Below are positions 18,336-26,394 of a DNA stretch of 52,241 bases, in pieces. How positions within the stretch are numbered: position 1 is the first letter of the stretch; the number at the start of each line of letters is the position of its first letter. The notes under the pieces were generated by a model. That model did not search any database. It was not told the origin of the DNA and was given only the letters and a program-made list of their open reading frames with translations. The stretch is from Sulfurovum sp. (GTDB lineage: Bacteria > Campylobacterota > Campylobacteria > Campylobacterales > Sulfurovaceae): the NCBI GenBank assembly GCA_027062365.1, contig JAMOTK010000060.1, positions 1 through 52,241 of the forward strand, in the 5' to 3' direction. The position numbers and the translations under genes are program-made.

Positions 18336-18908
18336 ATGACACTCTTCATAGGTCTAGGAAATCCAGGCGAACGCTATGAAGAGACACGTCATAATATTGG
18401 TTTTAAAGTTATCGATACACTTATAGATAACTTTGGGGCTAGAGATATTTCTAAAAATACTTTTTATGGACAACTTTCTCGCTCCACACATTCACTTTTT
18501 TTAAAACCTACTACCTATATGAACCTTTCTGGGAAATCAGCTTTACCCGTCAAACAATTTTTCAAAATAGAATTGGAAGATGTGATTGTAATTCATGATG
18601 ATATAGATTTACCTTTTGGTGCAGTACGTTTTAAAAGAGGTGGTGGACATGGTGGACACAATGGTCTAAAATCTTTAGATGAGACTTTAACTAAAGAGTA
18701 TATTCGTGTACGTATTGGTGTGGGAAAACCTGAACATAGGTCACAAGTGGCTGATTATGTGTTACATGATTTTCTACAGGAAGAACAAGCTGATATACCT
18801 CTACTTATTACACATGTAGCCAAAGCTTGTACTATGCTTAAAGAAGAAGCACTGACAAAAGTAAAATCACTGTATAGTATAAAGTCTATCGAGGGATTAA
18901 AAGGATGA
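18336..18908 (+). CDS. pth: Peptidyl-tRNA hydrolase
   Basis: Pth releases tRNA from prematurely dropped peptidyl-tRNA. The 190-residue protein has the GLGNPGERYEETRHNIGF block with the catalytic His at residue 20, FLKPTTYMNLSG, VIHDDIDLPFG with the catalytic Asp, and the GGGHGGHNGLKS loop. The gene starts 8 bp after rplY, and its last 4 bp overlap the permease gene that follows (ATGA at 18905). Confidence 0.95.
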   Translation: MTLFIGLGNPGERYEETRHNIGFKVIDTLIDNFGARDISKNTFYGQLSRSTHSLFLKPTTYMNLSGKSALPVKQFFKIELEDVIVIHDDIDLPFGAVRFKRGGGHGGHNGLKSLDETLTKEYIRVRIGVGKPEHRSQVADYVLHDFLQEEQADIPLLITHVAKACTMLKEEALTKVKSLYSIKSIEGLKG

Positions 18909-19975
18909 GCCTTTTAAGACCCAAACTATATTTTGTTTATCTCTCTAAACATTATATCAAAAATCTATTGGCAATTCTTTTTGGTCTTTCTTTTGCCTTT
19001 GCTTCGATAGATTATTTTCAACATGCCCAAAAACTATCTATTTCAGGCAGTTATAAAATCCTTTATATTTATTATATGTGGCAACAAGCATTAGGGCTAC
19101 TCTATCCCTTGGCTATTGTATTTGCATTGATTATGACAAAAATGTCATTTATTAGAAACAATACTATGGGTGCTTTACACGCTTTTGGGTTTAATAAAAG
19201 AGTGTTACTTATGCCATTATTGCTTATCTCTTTTGTGGTATATGCTGTCTTTACCTATCTACATACGACATCATTTTCCTATGCTAAAGATAAAGCCACT
19301 TTGATACTAAACAATCAAGTAGGTGCTTATGATGTTAGCAATTTGTTTTTTAAATATAATGATACTTTTGTCTATATTCGTAAATTAGACCCTATTGCCC
19401 AAGAGATATTTGATATTACTATTTTTAAGATAGAGGGCTATCAGGTACGGTATACGATTAAAACAGCACTTGCCAAATTTAACGGTTATGATTGGGATGC
19501 TACAAATGCTACGGTAAAAACACATATCTATGAAAAGGGTAAACTGATAAGATATAAGGAAGAAGTGAAAAAAAATATCAAGACATTAGAGGGGTACAAA
19601 CCAAAAATTATAGAATCCTTATATGAAGGTAAGGCACTCAATATCGTAGATGCCTATAGTACATGGAGTCTTTTAAAAAAACAAAACCTAAGTACAGAAA
19701 AAATAAGGGCTGCTTTTTATGATAAAGTAGTTATACCACTTTTTTCTATAGCATTGCTTATTATACTCTTTTTTAAACTACCATTTCATGCTAGAATGAT
19801 GAATACAGGAAAAATTATTGCCTTGTCTCTAGGGGTGACATTTGTTATTTGGGGTATCTTATTTGGACTCAACCAAATTGGTACAAATGGGGTTTTGATA
19901 CCAGAAGTAACAGCTATTTTCCCTATCGGGTTACTTTGGATTTATGCAGGATATGTCTACATAAAAGATGCATAA
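18905..19975 (+). CDS. LptF/LptG-family (YjgP/YjgQ) lipopolysaccharide export permease
   Basis: LptF and LptG form the inner-membrane part of the LptB2FG transporter, which lifts lipopolysaccharide into the periplasmic bridge. The 356-residue protein has three hydrophobic segments near the N-terminus (about 17-37, 60-85, 98-118), a periplasmic beta-rich domain (about 125-255) and three C-terminal segments (about 272-292, 300-322, 328-350). This is the six-helix LptF/G topology. Basic residues after TM2 (MSFIRNNTMGALHAFGFNKR) fit the coupling helix that contacts LptB. I cannot decide between F and G. It is translationally coupled to pth. Confidence 0.82.
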   Translation: MSLLRPKLYFVYLSKHYIKNLLAILFGLSFAFASIDYFQHAQKLSISGSYKILYIYYMWQQALGLLYPLAIVFALIMTKMSFIRNNTMGALHAFGFNKRVLLMPLLLISFVVYAVFTYLHTTSFSYAKDKATLILNNQVGAYDVSNLFFKYNDTFVYIRKLDPIAQEIFDITIFKIEGYQVRYTIKTALAKFNGYDWDATNATVKTHIYEKGKLIRYKEEVKKNIKTLEGYKPKIIESLYEGKALNIVDAYSTWSLLKKQNLSTEKIRAAFYDKVVIPLFSIALLIILFFKLPFHARMMNTGKIIALSLGVTFVIWGILFGLNQIGTNGVLIPEVTAIFPIGLLWIYAGYVYIKDA

Positions 19976-20061
19976 AAATAGACAATTGTAACAACTTTTT
20001 AATAAATGATATGATATAGATAAAAAATAGATGATTTCAATTAAATCTAAAATTTATAAGT

Positions 20062-20160
20062 TATAATTTTTACCTATAGGGTTGATGTTACCTCTTTTTG
20101 TTGCAAGGCATTATTGATAATAACAAATATGAGTTATGTTTTGCTTTGAGGTTCCCCCTA
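20062..20160 (+). promoter_or_regulatory. mdh promoter and possible structured 5' leader
   Basis: A TATAAT at 20062-20067 would start a leader of about 110 nt before mdh. Within it TAGGG (20077-20081) can pair with CCCTA (20156-20160), ACCTC (20090-20094) with GAGGT (20148-20152), and GCAA (about 20103) with TTGC (about 20141). Inside that, TTATT and AATAA near 20111-20123 pair. The nested order is consistent with a single long-range fold. No known riboswitch class was recognised. Confidence 0.35.
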
Positions 20161-20186
20161 CACTTTCATTTTAAAAGGAATTATAT

Positions 20187-21137
20187 ATGAGTAAAGGTAA
20201 AAAAGTATCTATTATTGGTGCTGGAAATGTTGGGGCTACGGTAGCATATTCTTTGGCAATGAATGGAACGTGTCACGAAATTATGTTAAGAGATAGAAAT
20301 ATTGAGATTGCTAAAGGTAAAGCACTAGATATGTCACAAGCAGCCAATGCAGCAAGAATGCATACGATTGTCTCCGTAGCAGAAGAAGCCAAAGATATGG
20401 CTGGGTCTGATGTGGTGGTGATTACGGCAGGAAGTCCAAGACTACCAGGTATGAGCAGAGATGATTTATTGATGATTAATGCTGAGATTACACGGCAAGT
20501 GGTGGCTGATGTGAAAGAACATTGTCCAAATTCGATTATTATTATGGTTTCTAATCCTCTTGATGTGATGACGTATGTGGCTCTTAAAGCTTCTGGCTTT
20601 CCAAAAGAAAGAGTCATTGGTATGGCAGGGATTTTAGATTCTGCAAGAATGGCACACTTTATTCATGAAAAGATTGGATATGGAGCAGGGCAAATTAGAG
20701 CATCTGTTATGGGTGGTCATGGCGATGATATGGTACCTTTACCTAAATTTTCTACCGTTGCAGGTGTGCCACTTACTGATGTACTTGATGAAGAAGAAAT
20801 TATAGAAATAGTTGAACGTACTAAGGGTGGTGGAGCAGAAATTGTAGGCTATCTTAAAACAGGTTCAGCTTATTATGCTCCTGCAAAATCTACGGCGATT
20901 ATGGTTGAAGCAATTTTAAGAGATACGAAGCAAATTCATCCTTGTGCTGTATTGTTAGATGGTCACTATGGTCACTCAGATGTCGTGTCTGGTGTGCCTG
21001 TGGCATTGGGTGCAAATGGGGTTGAAAAGCTTTTTGAAATGACACTGAGTGACAATCAAAAGAGAAAATTTGCAGCGAGTGTAGACTCTGTGAGAGGTAT
21101 GATTAACGTACTTAAAGAAAAAAACTTTTTTGACTAA
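20187..21137 (+). CDS. mdh: Malate dehydrogenase (LDH-like type)
   Basis: Interconverts malate and oxaloacetate with NAD(H). The 316 residues contain GAGNVGATVA at 11-20, Asp36 at the end of beta-2 (NAD preference), the substrate loop SPRLPGMSRDD with Arg85 and Arg91 (Arg at the selectivity position indicates malate, not lactate), Arg154 in DSARM and the catalytic His178 in GGHGDD. AAAAGGAATTATAT precedes the ATG. It is the first gene of the TCA block; fumarase alpha starts 3 bp after it. Confidence 0.93.
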   Translation: MSKGKKVSIIGAGNVGATVAYSLAMNGTCHEIMLRDRNIEIAKGKALDMSQAANAARMHTIVSVAEEAKDMAGSDVVVITAGSPRLPGMSRDDLLMINAEITRQVVADVKEHCPNSIIIMVSNPLDVMTYVALKASGFPKERVIGMAGILDSARMAHFIHEKIGYGAGQIRASVMGGHGDDMVPLPKFSTVAGVPLTDVLDEEEIIEIVERTKGGGAEIVGYLKTGSAYYAPAKSTAIMVEAILRDTKQIHPCAVLLDGHYGHSDVVSGVPVALGANGVEKLFEMTLSDNQKRKFAASVDSVRGMINVLKEKNFFD

Positions 21138-21140
21138 GGA

Positions 21141-21998
21141 ATGAATATGAGAGAAATAGAATTTGATGTGGTGGTAAAAGCTGTCAAAAATATGATTATG
21201 CACTGTGGTACAGATTTACCACAAGATACCTATATGGCATTAGAAGAGGCTATGGAGGCTGAAAAGTCACCCGTGAGTAAAGAAGTTATTCGTCAAATTC
21301 TTGAAAATGCCGATATTGCAAAAGATGAAAAAAGACCTTTATGTCAAGACACTGGATTGGCTGTATTTTTTGTGAATGTGGGTGAAGAAGTACGTATTAA
21401 TGGTGGTCTTTTACGTGATGCTATCAACAAAGGAACAGAAGAAGGCTATACAGAGGGTTATTTAAGAGCCTCTACTTGTGAGCCTTTTTCTCGTGCAAAC
21501 CTCAAAGATACGCTAGGGTATAACCTTCCTGCGATTATCCATTTTGATATTGTATTGGGTGATAAAATCGATATAGAGTATGCTGCCAAAGGTGGAGGAA
21601 GTGAAAATGTTTCTCGTGCAAGAGTGTTCCCTCCTGCTGCTGGAAAAGATGGTATTGTAGAATATGTGAAAGAAGTTATCTCTGATGCAGGGGGAAACCC
21701 TTGTCCTCCAATTACCGTAGGTGTGGGTATTGGTGGAACATTTGAAAAAGCATGTATTTCATCAAAACATGCTCTCTTTCGTGATTTAGAAACCACAAAT
21801 GAAGACCCTGAGATGGCAGAACTTGAAGCTAGAATGCTCCATGAGATTAATAATCTAGGTATTGGTGCAATGGGAATGGGTGGTACAAAGACAGCTTTGG
21901 CTGTGCATATTGAGTCAAACCCTTGTCATATTGCTTCTTTGCCAGTGTCTGTGAATGTGCAGTGTCACTCTTCAAGACATACACATATTACGATATAA
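21141..21998 (+). CDS. Fumarate hydratase class I, alpha subunit
   Basis: Catalytic [4Fe-4S] half of the two-subunit class I fumarase (fumarate + H2O to malate). The 285-residue protein has the three expected cluster cysteines: Cys68 in PLCQDTG, Cys188 in NPCPPITVG and Cys275 in VNVQCHSSR. It also has the GGGSEN substrate block. Class I fumarases are oxygen-sensitive, which fits a microaerobic or anaerobic lifestyle. L-tartrate dehydratase alpha subunits are homologous, but the position between mdh and the beta gene with sucCD downstream favours fumarase. The two-codon start (MNM) has AAGGA upstream. Confidence 0.92.
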   Translation: MNMREIEFDVVVKAVKNMIMHCGTDLPQDTYMALEEAMEAEKSPVSKEVIRQILENADIAKDEKRPLCQDTGLAVFFVNVGEEVRINGGLLRDAINKGTEEGYTEGYLRASTCEPFSRANLKDTLGYNLPAIIHFDIVLGDKIDIEYAAKGGGSENVSRARVFPPAAGKDGIVEYVKEVISDAGGNPCPPITVGVGIGGTFEKACISSKHALFRDLETTNEDPEMAELEARMLHEINNLGIGAMGMGGTKTALAVHIESNPCHIASLPVSVNVQCHSSRHTHITI

Positions 21999-22007
21999 GG
22001 AAAAAGC

Positions 22008-22565
22008 ATGGCAACATATACACTTACAACACCACTCACAGCAGAAGATACCAAACAACTTGTAGCAGGGGATACTGTACTTTTAAATGGTACTATTTTT
22101 ACAGCTAGAGATGCAGCACATAGCCGTTTGGTCGCACTGATTGAAGCAGGAGAAGAATTGCCTTTTGATTTGGAAGGTTCGATTATCTACTTTGTAGGCC
22201 CTACACCTCCCAAACCAGGTGACCCTATCGGTTCAGCAGGTCCTACAACTTCGTATAGAATGGATTCTTTTTCGCCTACAATGCTCAAAAATGGGAGCAA
22301 AGGAATGATAGGAAAAGGAAAGCGTAACCAAGCTGTCAAAGATGCCTGTGTCGAGTATGATGGTATTTATTTTGGAGCAACGGGTGGAGCAGGGGCGTTA
22401 CTTGGTAAACAAATTCGCTCAGCCGAAGTGATTGCCTATCCTGAATTAGGCCCTGAAGCTGTACGTAAGATTACGGTAGAAGACTTCCCCGTTACTGTAG
22501 TGAATGATACAAAAGGTAACGATATTTACCAAATCGGTAGAGCCAAATATGAGGTAAAAGCTTAA
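22008..22565 (+). CDS. Fumarate hydratase class I, beta subunit
   Basis: The 185-residue C-terminal half of class I fumarase, corresponding to the FumA beta domain. Conserved blocks are LTAEDTKQLVAGDTVLLNG, ARDAAHSRL, IIYFVGPTPPKPGDPIGSAGPTTSYRMD and VNDTKGNDIYQ. It sits 9 bp after the alpha subunit, with AAGGAAAAAGC as ribosome binding site. A stem-loop follows the stop codon and sucC has its own promoter, so mdh-fum may end here. Confidence 0.92.
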   Translation: MATYTLTTPLTAEDTKQLVAGDTVLLNGTIFTARDAAHSRLVALIEAGEELPFDLEGSIIYFVGPTPPKPGDPIGSAGPTTSYRMDSFSPTMLKNGSKGMIGKGKRNQAVKDACVEYDGIYFGATGGAGALLGKQIRSAEVIAYPELGPEAVRKITVEDFPVTVVNDTKGNDIYQIGRAKYEVKA

Positions 22566-22583
22566 AGTTTTCAGACTTCAATG

Positions 22584-22606
22584 AATAAGAGTAAATAACT
22601 CTTATT
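22584..22606 (+). terminator. Stem-loop after the fumarase genes
   Basis: A perfect 9-bp stem (AATAAGAGT with ACTCTTATT) with an AAATA loop, extendable by a G-T and a T-A pair. It is followed by TATTGTG without a long T-run, so it is a probable weak terminator or 3' end stabiliser. Confidence 0.5.
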
Positions 22607-22685
22607 TATTGTGTAGATATTCAACACATCATCAAAAATATTCCCAACTCTTATAAAATTAATCAACCCTTATTCTGTTTAGTCG

Positions 22686-22691
22686 TATAAT
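22686..22691 (+). promoter_or_regulatory. -10 element of the sucC promoter
   Basis: TATAAT within AGTCGTATAATATTG, 28 bp before the GTG start of sucC. The typical Campylobacterota layout lacks a clear -35. Confidence 0.6.
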
Positions 22692-22718
22692 ATTGTCATT
22701 ATATAAAAAGGAGTACAC

Positions 22719-23888
22719 GTGAATATTCATGAGTATCAAGCGAAACAAATATTCCAAAAGTATGGTGTTCCAACACCTAGAGGTATTATTGCCAATACAC
22801 CAGCTCAAGCAGTAACCAATGCACAAGAGTTAGGTGGTAGTGTTTGGGTTGTAAAAGCCCAAATTCATGCAGGGGGTAGAGGACTTGGTGGTGGTGTAAA
22901 ACTAGCAAAGTCTATCGATGAAGTAAGAGAATTGGCTACAGAAATCCTAGGTATGACACTTGTCACACACCAAACAGGATCAGAGGGTAAATTGGTTCAA
23001 AAAGTGTATATTGAAGAGGGTGCAGCTATCGTTGATGAGCTTTATCTTTCTGTGGTACTTGACCGTGCTGCTGAGATGCCAATCATCATGGCTTCAACTG
23101 AAGGTGGTATGGATATTGAAACCGTAGCACACGATACACCAGAAAAAATCATCAAAATTGCTGTAGACCCTGCTTATGGTTTCCAAGGGTATCATGGTAG
23201 AGAATTGGTCTTTGGTCTTGGTATTACAGACAAAGCTGAGCAAAAAAAGATGATTGCTTTTGCCTCTAAAGTTTATAAGCTTTATATGGAAAATGATGCA
23301 GAAATGATTGAAATTAATCCTCTTATCAAAACAGAAAGTGGCGATTTTATGGCACTTGATGGTAAAATGGGCTTTGATGATTCTGCTCTAGGTAGACACC
23401 CAGATATTGAAGATATGAGAGATATTTCAGAAGAAGATTCAGATGAAAGAGAAGCTTCACAATATGGTCTTTCTTACATCGCTCTTGATGGTGAGATTGG
23501 TTGTATGGTCAATGGTGCTGGACTTGCCATGGGTACAATGGATACGATTAATTATATGGGTGGAACACCTGCGAACTTCCTCGATGTGGGTGGTTCAGCA
23601 AATGCTGAAACTGTGGCAAAAGGATTTGAAATTATCCTTAAAAATCCAAAAGTTAAAGCTATCTTCGTAAATATCTTTGGTGGAATTGTAAGATGTGATA
23701 GAATTGCCAATGGTATCATTGAAGCGACTAAAATTACAGATGTAAACGTACCAGTTATCGTAAGACTTGATGGTACAAATGCACCAGAAGCTGCAGAAAT
23801 TTTGAAAAATGCAAACATTGCTAACTTAATTGTAGGTGATGATTTGGGTGATGGTGCAGCTAAAGCCGTAGCAGCAGCAAAAGGTTAA
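22719..23888 (+). CDS. sucC: Succinyl-CoA synthetase, beta subunit (GTG start)
   Basis: The ATP-grasp subunit of succinyl-CoA synthetase, which makes or cleaves succinyl-CoA. The 389-residue protein begins MNIHEYQAKQIFQKYGVPTP, with the ATP-grasp features WVVKAQIHAGGRG, EINPL, ALDGKMGFDDSA and the IFGGIVRCD loop. The GTG start is supported by AAAGGAG 7 nt upstream. The partner sucD is not adjacent as usual: it begins 1053 bp downstream, after two inserted genes. Confidence 0.95.
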   Translation: MNIHEYQAKQIFQKYGVPTPRGIIANTPAQAVTNAQELGGSVWVVKAQIHAGGRGLGGGVKLAKSIDEVRELATEILGMTLVTHQTGSEGKLVQKVYIEEGAAIVDELYLSVVLDRAAEMPIIMASTEGGMDIETVAHDTPEKIIKIAVDPAYGFQGYHGRELVFGLGITDKAEQKKMIAFASKVYKLYMENDAEMIEINPLIKTESGDFMALDGKMGFDDSALGRHPDIEDMRDISEEDSDEREASQYGLSYIALDGEIGCMVNGAGLAMGTMDTINYMGGTPANFLDVGGSANAETVAKGFEIILKNPKVKAIFVNIFGGIVRCDRIANGIIEATKITDVNVPVIVRLDGTNAPEAAEILKNANIANLIVGDDLGDGAAKAVAAAKG

Positions 23889-23894
23889 TAGATA

Positions 23895-24524
23895 GTGGAA
23901 AACCTATCATTTGGAACTATTACACCTCAAGAATTGTTGAAACATTTTGAGATTATACAAGAGAATAAAAAATTTAATTTAGATACTGAAGAGATTAAAA
24001 TCTCTTCAGAACTTAAAAATAGATTTTTAGCTCTTATTTCAGAGCATGAATTTGAATTAGATAGGTATCTTGAAGAAGAGTTAAAAATGCTATTTATAGC
24101 ACCTATCATCAATTCTATCTCTTTTTCGTGTAATGGAGTCAAACCTTGGTTTGAAAGAGCTTTGCGTTTTGACTTTGAGAATATCTCTTTATCGGGTAAA
24201 ACAGATTTTATGTTAGCCAAAGGTCAGATAGAGCCTAAAAACCCTTTTTTCTTTATTCAAGAGTATAAAAAGAGTATTCCAAATGGAGACCCCAAATGGC
24301 AAGTTGTCTCAGAAATGATAGTGGCTATTGAATCGTCTGATAGTAAAGAAATGATAGGTTCATATATATTTGGTCAATATTGGCATTTTGTAATGCTTAA
24401 AAAAGACCCTAATAGTAAATATACTTTAGCTATTTCACAAAGTTATGATAGCTTAAAGATTGATGACTTAGTGTTAATTTATAAAAACCTACAGGCTGTA
24501 AAAAGTTTGTACTGTAAAGGATAA
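23895..24524 (+). CDS. PD-(D/E)XK nuclease-like protein inserted between sucC and sucD (GTG start)
   Basis: I do not recognise a named family for this 209-residue protein. Its middle fits a PD-(D/E)XK core: Asp104 in GKTDFMLAKG, then a hydrophobic strand FFFIQEYKK with Glu123-x-Lys125, then Gln136 in PKWQVVSEMI at the start of the following helix. This is the D / E-x-K / Q arrangement of HsdR-like and related nucleases. The N-terminal part (residues 5-70) is predicted helical and charged. The start is GTG at 23895, with AAAGG 11 nt upstream; the first in-frame ATG would remove much of the protein. It is 6 bp after sucC and 3 bp before the EVE-like gene. Nuclease activity is inferred from the motif only. 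Confidence 0.55.
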   Translation: MENLSFGTITPQELLKHFEIIQENKKFNLDTEEIKISSELKNRFLALISEHEFELDRYLEEELKMLFIAPIINSISFSCNGVKPWFERALRFDFENISLSGKTDFMLAKGQIEPKNPFFFIQEYKKSIPNGDPKWQVVSEMIVAIESSDSKEMIGSYIFGQYWHFVMLKKDPNSKYTLAISQSYDSLKIDDLVLIYKNLQAVKSLYCKG

Positions 24525-24527
24525 TAT

Positions 24528-24932
24528 ATGAAAATATGGAGTGTAAATACTAATATTAGTAATTTTAACAATAATGAACTGGGTGCTACAATTGTAATAA
24601 AACAGAATAGAATAGTCACTTGGTATAGGAATGATTTAAATCAAATTAATAAAGGTGATTTAATTTTATCATACAACAATAATAAGACAATTATTGCTGT
24701 GGGGTATGCTTTATCAGATGTTCAAAATTATGATAATGAACCCCATCAACAAAAGACAGATGAACAATGGATTTATGTAGATTGGATATTGAAATGTCAA
24801 GATAATCCTATTAAGTTAAATGATATTGAAAATGACTTTAAGGTAGCAATGTTCAATGGTATAGTATTTAGTTGGGCAGATCATATTGATACATTTAAAT
24901 TATTAGCTGAAATAGGCAAAAGAAAAATATAA
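24528..24932 (+). CDS. EVE/PUA-like domain protein inserted between sucC and sucD
   Basis: The 134-residue protein starts KIWSVNTNIS and has INKGDLILSYNNNKTIIAVGYAL (39-61) followed by DEQWIYVDW (78-86). This matches the layout of EVE/YTH-PUA folds, where a GDLVxxY strand is followed by a VVGI strand and a WxxV(D) strand. EVE domains bind modified nucleobases and are often joined to nucleases in modification-dependent restriction (family knowledge). The partner gene 3 bp upstream is nuclease-like. G+C is very low: 29 of 120 bases at 24541-24660, against 28 of 60 in sucD at 25201-25260, pointing to acquired DNA. AAAGGATAATAT precedes the ATG. Modified-base binding is inference. Confidence 0.55.
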   Translation: MKIWSVNTNISNFNNNELGATIVIKQNRIVTWYRNDLNQINKGDLILSYNNNKTIIAVGYALSDVQNYDNEPHQQKTDEQWIYVDWILKCQDNPIKLNDIENDFKVAMFNGIVFSWADHIDTFKLLAEIGKRKI

Positions 24933-24941
24933 GGAAAATAA

Positions 24942-25811
24942 ATGAGTATTTTAGTAAATAAAGATACAAAAGTAATCGTTCAAGGATTTACAGGTAAAGA
25001 GGGTTCTTTTCATGCTGAACAATGTATGGATTATGGAACACAAATCGTAGGTGGAGTAACTCCTGGTAAAGGGGGGCAAACGCATCTTGGTAAGCCTGTA
25101 TTTAATACAGTAAAAGATGCTGTAGCTATGACAGATGCTACGGTTTCTATGATTTTTGTACCACCAGCATTTGTGGCTGATGCCGTAATGGAAGCAGCTA
25201 CTGCAGGGATTGAACTTGCTGTGATTATCACAGAAGGTGCACCTGTTAGAGACATGCAAGCTGCTAAAGCTTGTGCGACTAAAAATGGTATGAAAACCAT
25301 CGGACCAAACTGTCCAGGTGTGATTACTGCTGATGAGTGTAAAATCGGTATTATGCCAGGTATGATTTTCAAAAAAGGAAATGTTGGACTTATTTCTAAA
25401 TCTGGAACATTGACGTATGAAGGTGCAAACCAAGTATGTAATGAAGGATTTGGTATTACAACAGCTGTAGGGATTGGTGGAGACCCAATTATTGGTCTTT
25501 CTTATATAGAACTACTTCAAATGTTCCAAGAAGACCCTGAAACGGAAGCAATTGTCATGATTGGTGAAATCGGTGGAGACCTCGAAATCCAAGCAGCAAG
25601 ATATATCAAAGAAAATATAACCAAGCCAGTAGTAGCCTTTATCGCAGGTCAAACAGCACCAGAAGGAAAGAGAATGGGTCACGCAGGGGCAATTATCTCT
25701 GGAAGTGCAGGTACAGCCAAAGAAAAAATGGATGCACTTGAAGCAGTCGGCGTAAAAGTTGTTATTTCTCCAGCTGAAATTGGAAAAGCAGTAAAAGAAG
25801 TACTTTCGTAA
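24942..25811 (+). CDS. sucD: Succinyl-CoA synthetase, alpha subunit
   Basis: The CoA-binding, phosphohistidine-bearing subunit. In the 289 residues the Rossmann CoA-binding region is [17 protein letters not shown], followed by [20 protein letters not shown] and the phosphorylated His247 in RMGHAGAI. Length and motifs are normal, so the separation from sucC has not damaged it. The gene is 9 bp after the EVE-like gene with AAGGAAAATAA as ribosome binding site. I see no separate promoter in the 9-bp gap, so it probably depends on transcription through the inserted pair. Confidence 0.95.
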   Translation: MSILVNKDTKVIVQGFTGKEGSFHAEQCMDYGTQIVGGVTPGKGGQTHLGKPVFNTVKDAVAMTDATVSMIFVPPAFVADAVMEAATAGIELAVIITEGAPVRDMQAAKACATKNGMKTIGPNCPGVITADECKIGIMPGMIFKKGNVGLISKSGTLTYEGANQVCNEGFGITTAVGIGGDPIIGLSYIELLQMFQEDPETEAIVMIGEIGGDLEIQAARYIKENITKPVVAFIAGQTAPEGKRMGHAGAIISGSAGTAKEKMDALEAVGVKVVISPAEIGKAVKEVLS

Positions 25812-25825
25812 TCTTCGTATTTTTC

Positions 25826-25855
25826 TAGTATATGAGAAGTGATTCTCATATACTA
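25826..25855 (+). terminator. Stem-loop after sucD
   Basis: A perfect 13-bp stem (TAGTATATGAGAA with TTCTCATATACTA) closed by a GTGA loop. The downstream sequence CACACTTCATTCTTTCG has no uninterrupted T-run, so intrinsic termination is uncertain. It is the longest perfect stem in the intergenic DNA. Confidence 0.5.
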
Positions 25856-26052
25856 CACACTTCATTCTTTCGTTTTAATATAGACCTATTTTGTCTGATT
25901 TAATAGGGCAATATCTTGCTTCAAAAAGTAACAAAATTTCTTATAGAAACAATAATTATATCTTATTCCTACCCACATTAATTAAAGTAAGCTATTCTAA
26001 CATTAGTGAATAGTAAATCTCACGTAATATATATTAAATAAAAGGGGAACCT
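25856..26052 (+). promoter_or_regulatory. Upstream region of oorDABC with a near-palindrome
   Basis: There is no gene in this 197-bp A+T-rich stretch. CTATTC...GAATAG with an inner CTAA/TTAG (25992-26013) forms a near-palindrome about 40 bp before oorD, close to the -10-like TAATAT at 26026. It is a plausible operator, but no regulator is identifiable. Confidence 0.35.
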
Positions 26053-26394
26053 ATGTCAATGTCAACACAAATGACAGCTCCAGAAAATACTCCTGTATGG
26101 GTAGATAGTGCTAGATGTAAAGCATGTGATATCTGTGTGGATGCTTGTCCAGCAGGTGTACTTTCTATGAAGGCAGATCCATATTCAACACTCGGTGCAA
26201 ACATCGAGATTGTAGCAATGGATGCCTGTATTGGATGTAACGAGTGTGAACTCTCTTGTCCAGATTTTGCTATCTACGTAGCAACAAAACAAGAATTTAA
26301 ATTTGCAAAATTAACAGACTCTTCAAAAGCAAGACAAGAAGCAATTAACGAAAACGGGTATAGATTACCTACAGATTATAAGGAGGCAAACTAA
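26053..26394 (+). CDS. oorD: 2-oxoglutarate:acceptor oxidoreductase, delta (ferredoxin-like) subunit
   Basis: A small electron-transfer subunit of 113 residues with two [4Fe-4S] motifs: Cys22, 25, 28, 32 (CKACDICVDACP) and Cys59, 62, 65, 69 (CIGCNECELSCP). In Campylobacter and Helicobacter the OorDABC complex interconverts 2-oxoglutarate and succinyl-CoA with a low-potential electron carrier. Its TAA overlaps the oorA ATG by one base. AAAGGGGAACCT precedes the start. Confidence 0.93.
   Translation: MSMSTQMTAPENTPVWVDSARCKACDICVDACPAGVLSMKADPYSTLGANIEIVAMDACIGCNECELSCPDFAIYVATKQEFKFAKLTDSSKARQEAINENGYRLPTDYKEAN

Noticed and set aside
24951-25433. A 160-codon minus-strand open frame opposite sucD
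   Set aside because: It is the antisense of a well-conserved sucD gene, rich in Cys/His/Ser of a kind produced by reverse reading, with no known domain.
22719-25811. Interpretation of split sucC/sucD as an assembly error or frameshift
   Set aside because: Both sucC and sucD are full length with all motifs, and the intervening genes have their own starts, stops and ribosome binding sites, so the insertion looks genuine.
25826-25855. Calling the stem after sucD a confident rho-independent terminator
   Set aside because: No T-run follows on the plus strand; it is listed only as a stem-loop with moderate confidence.
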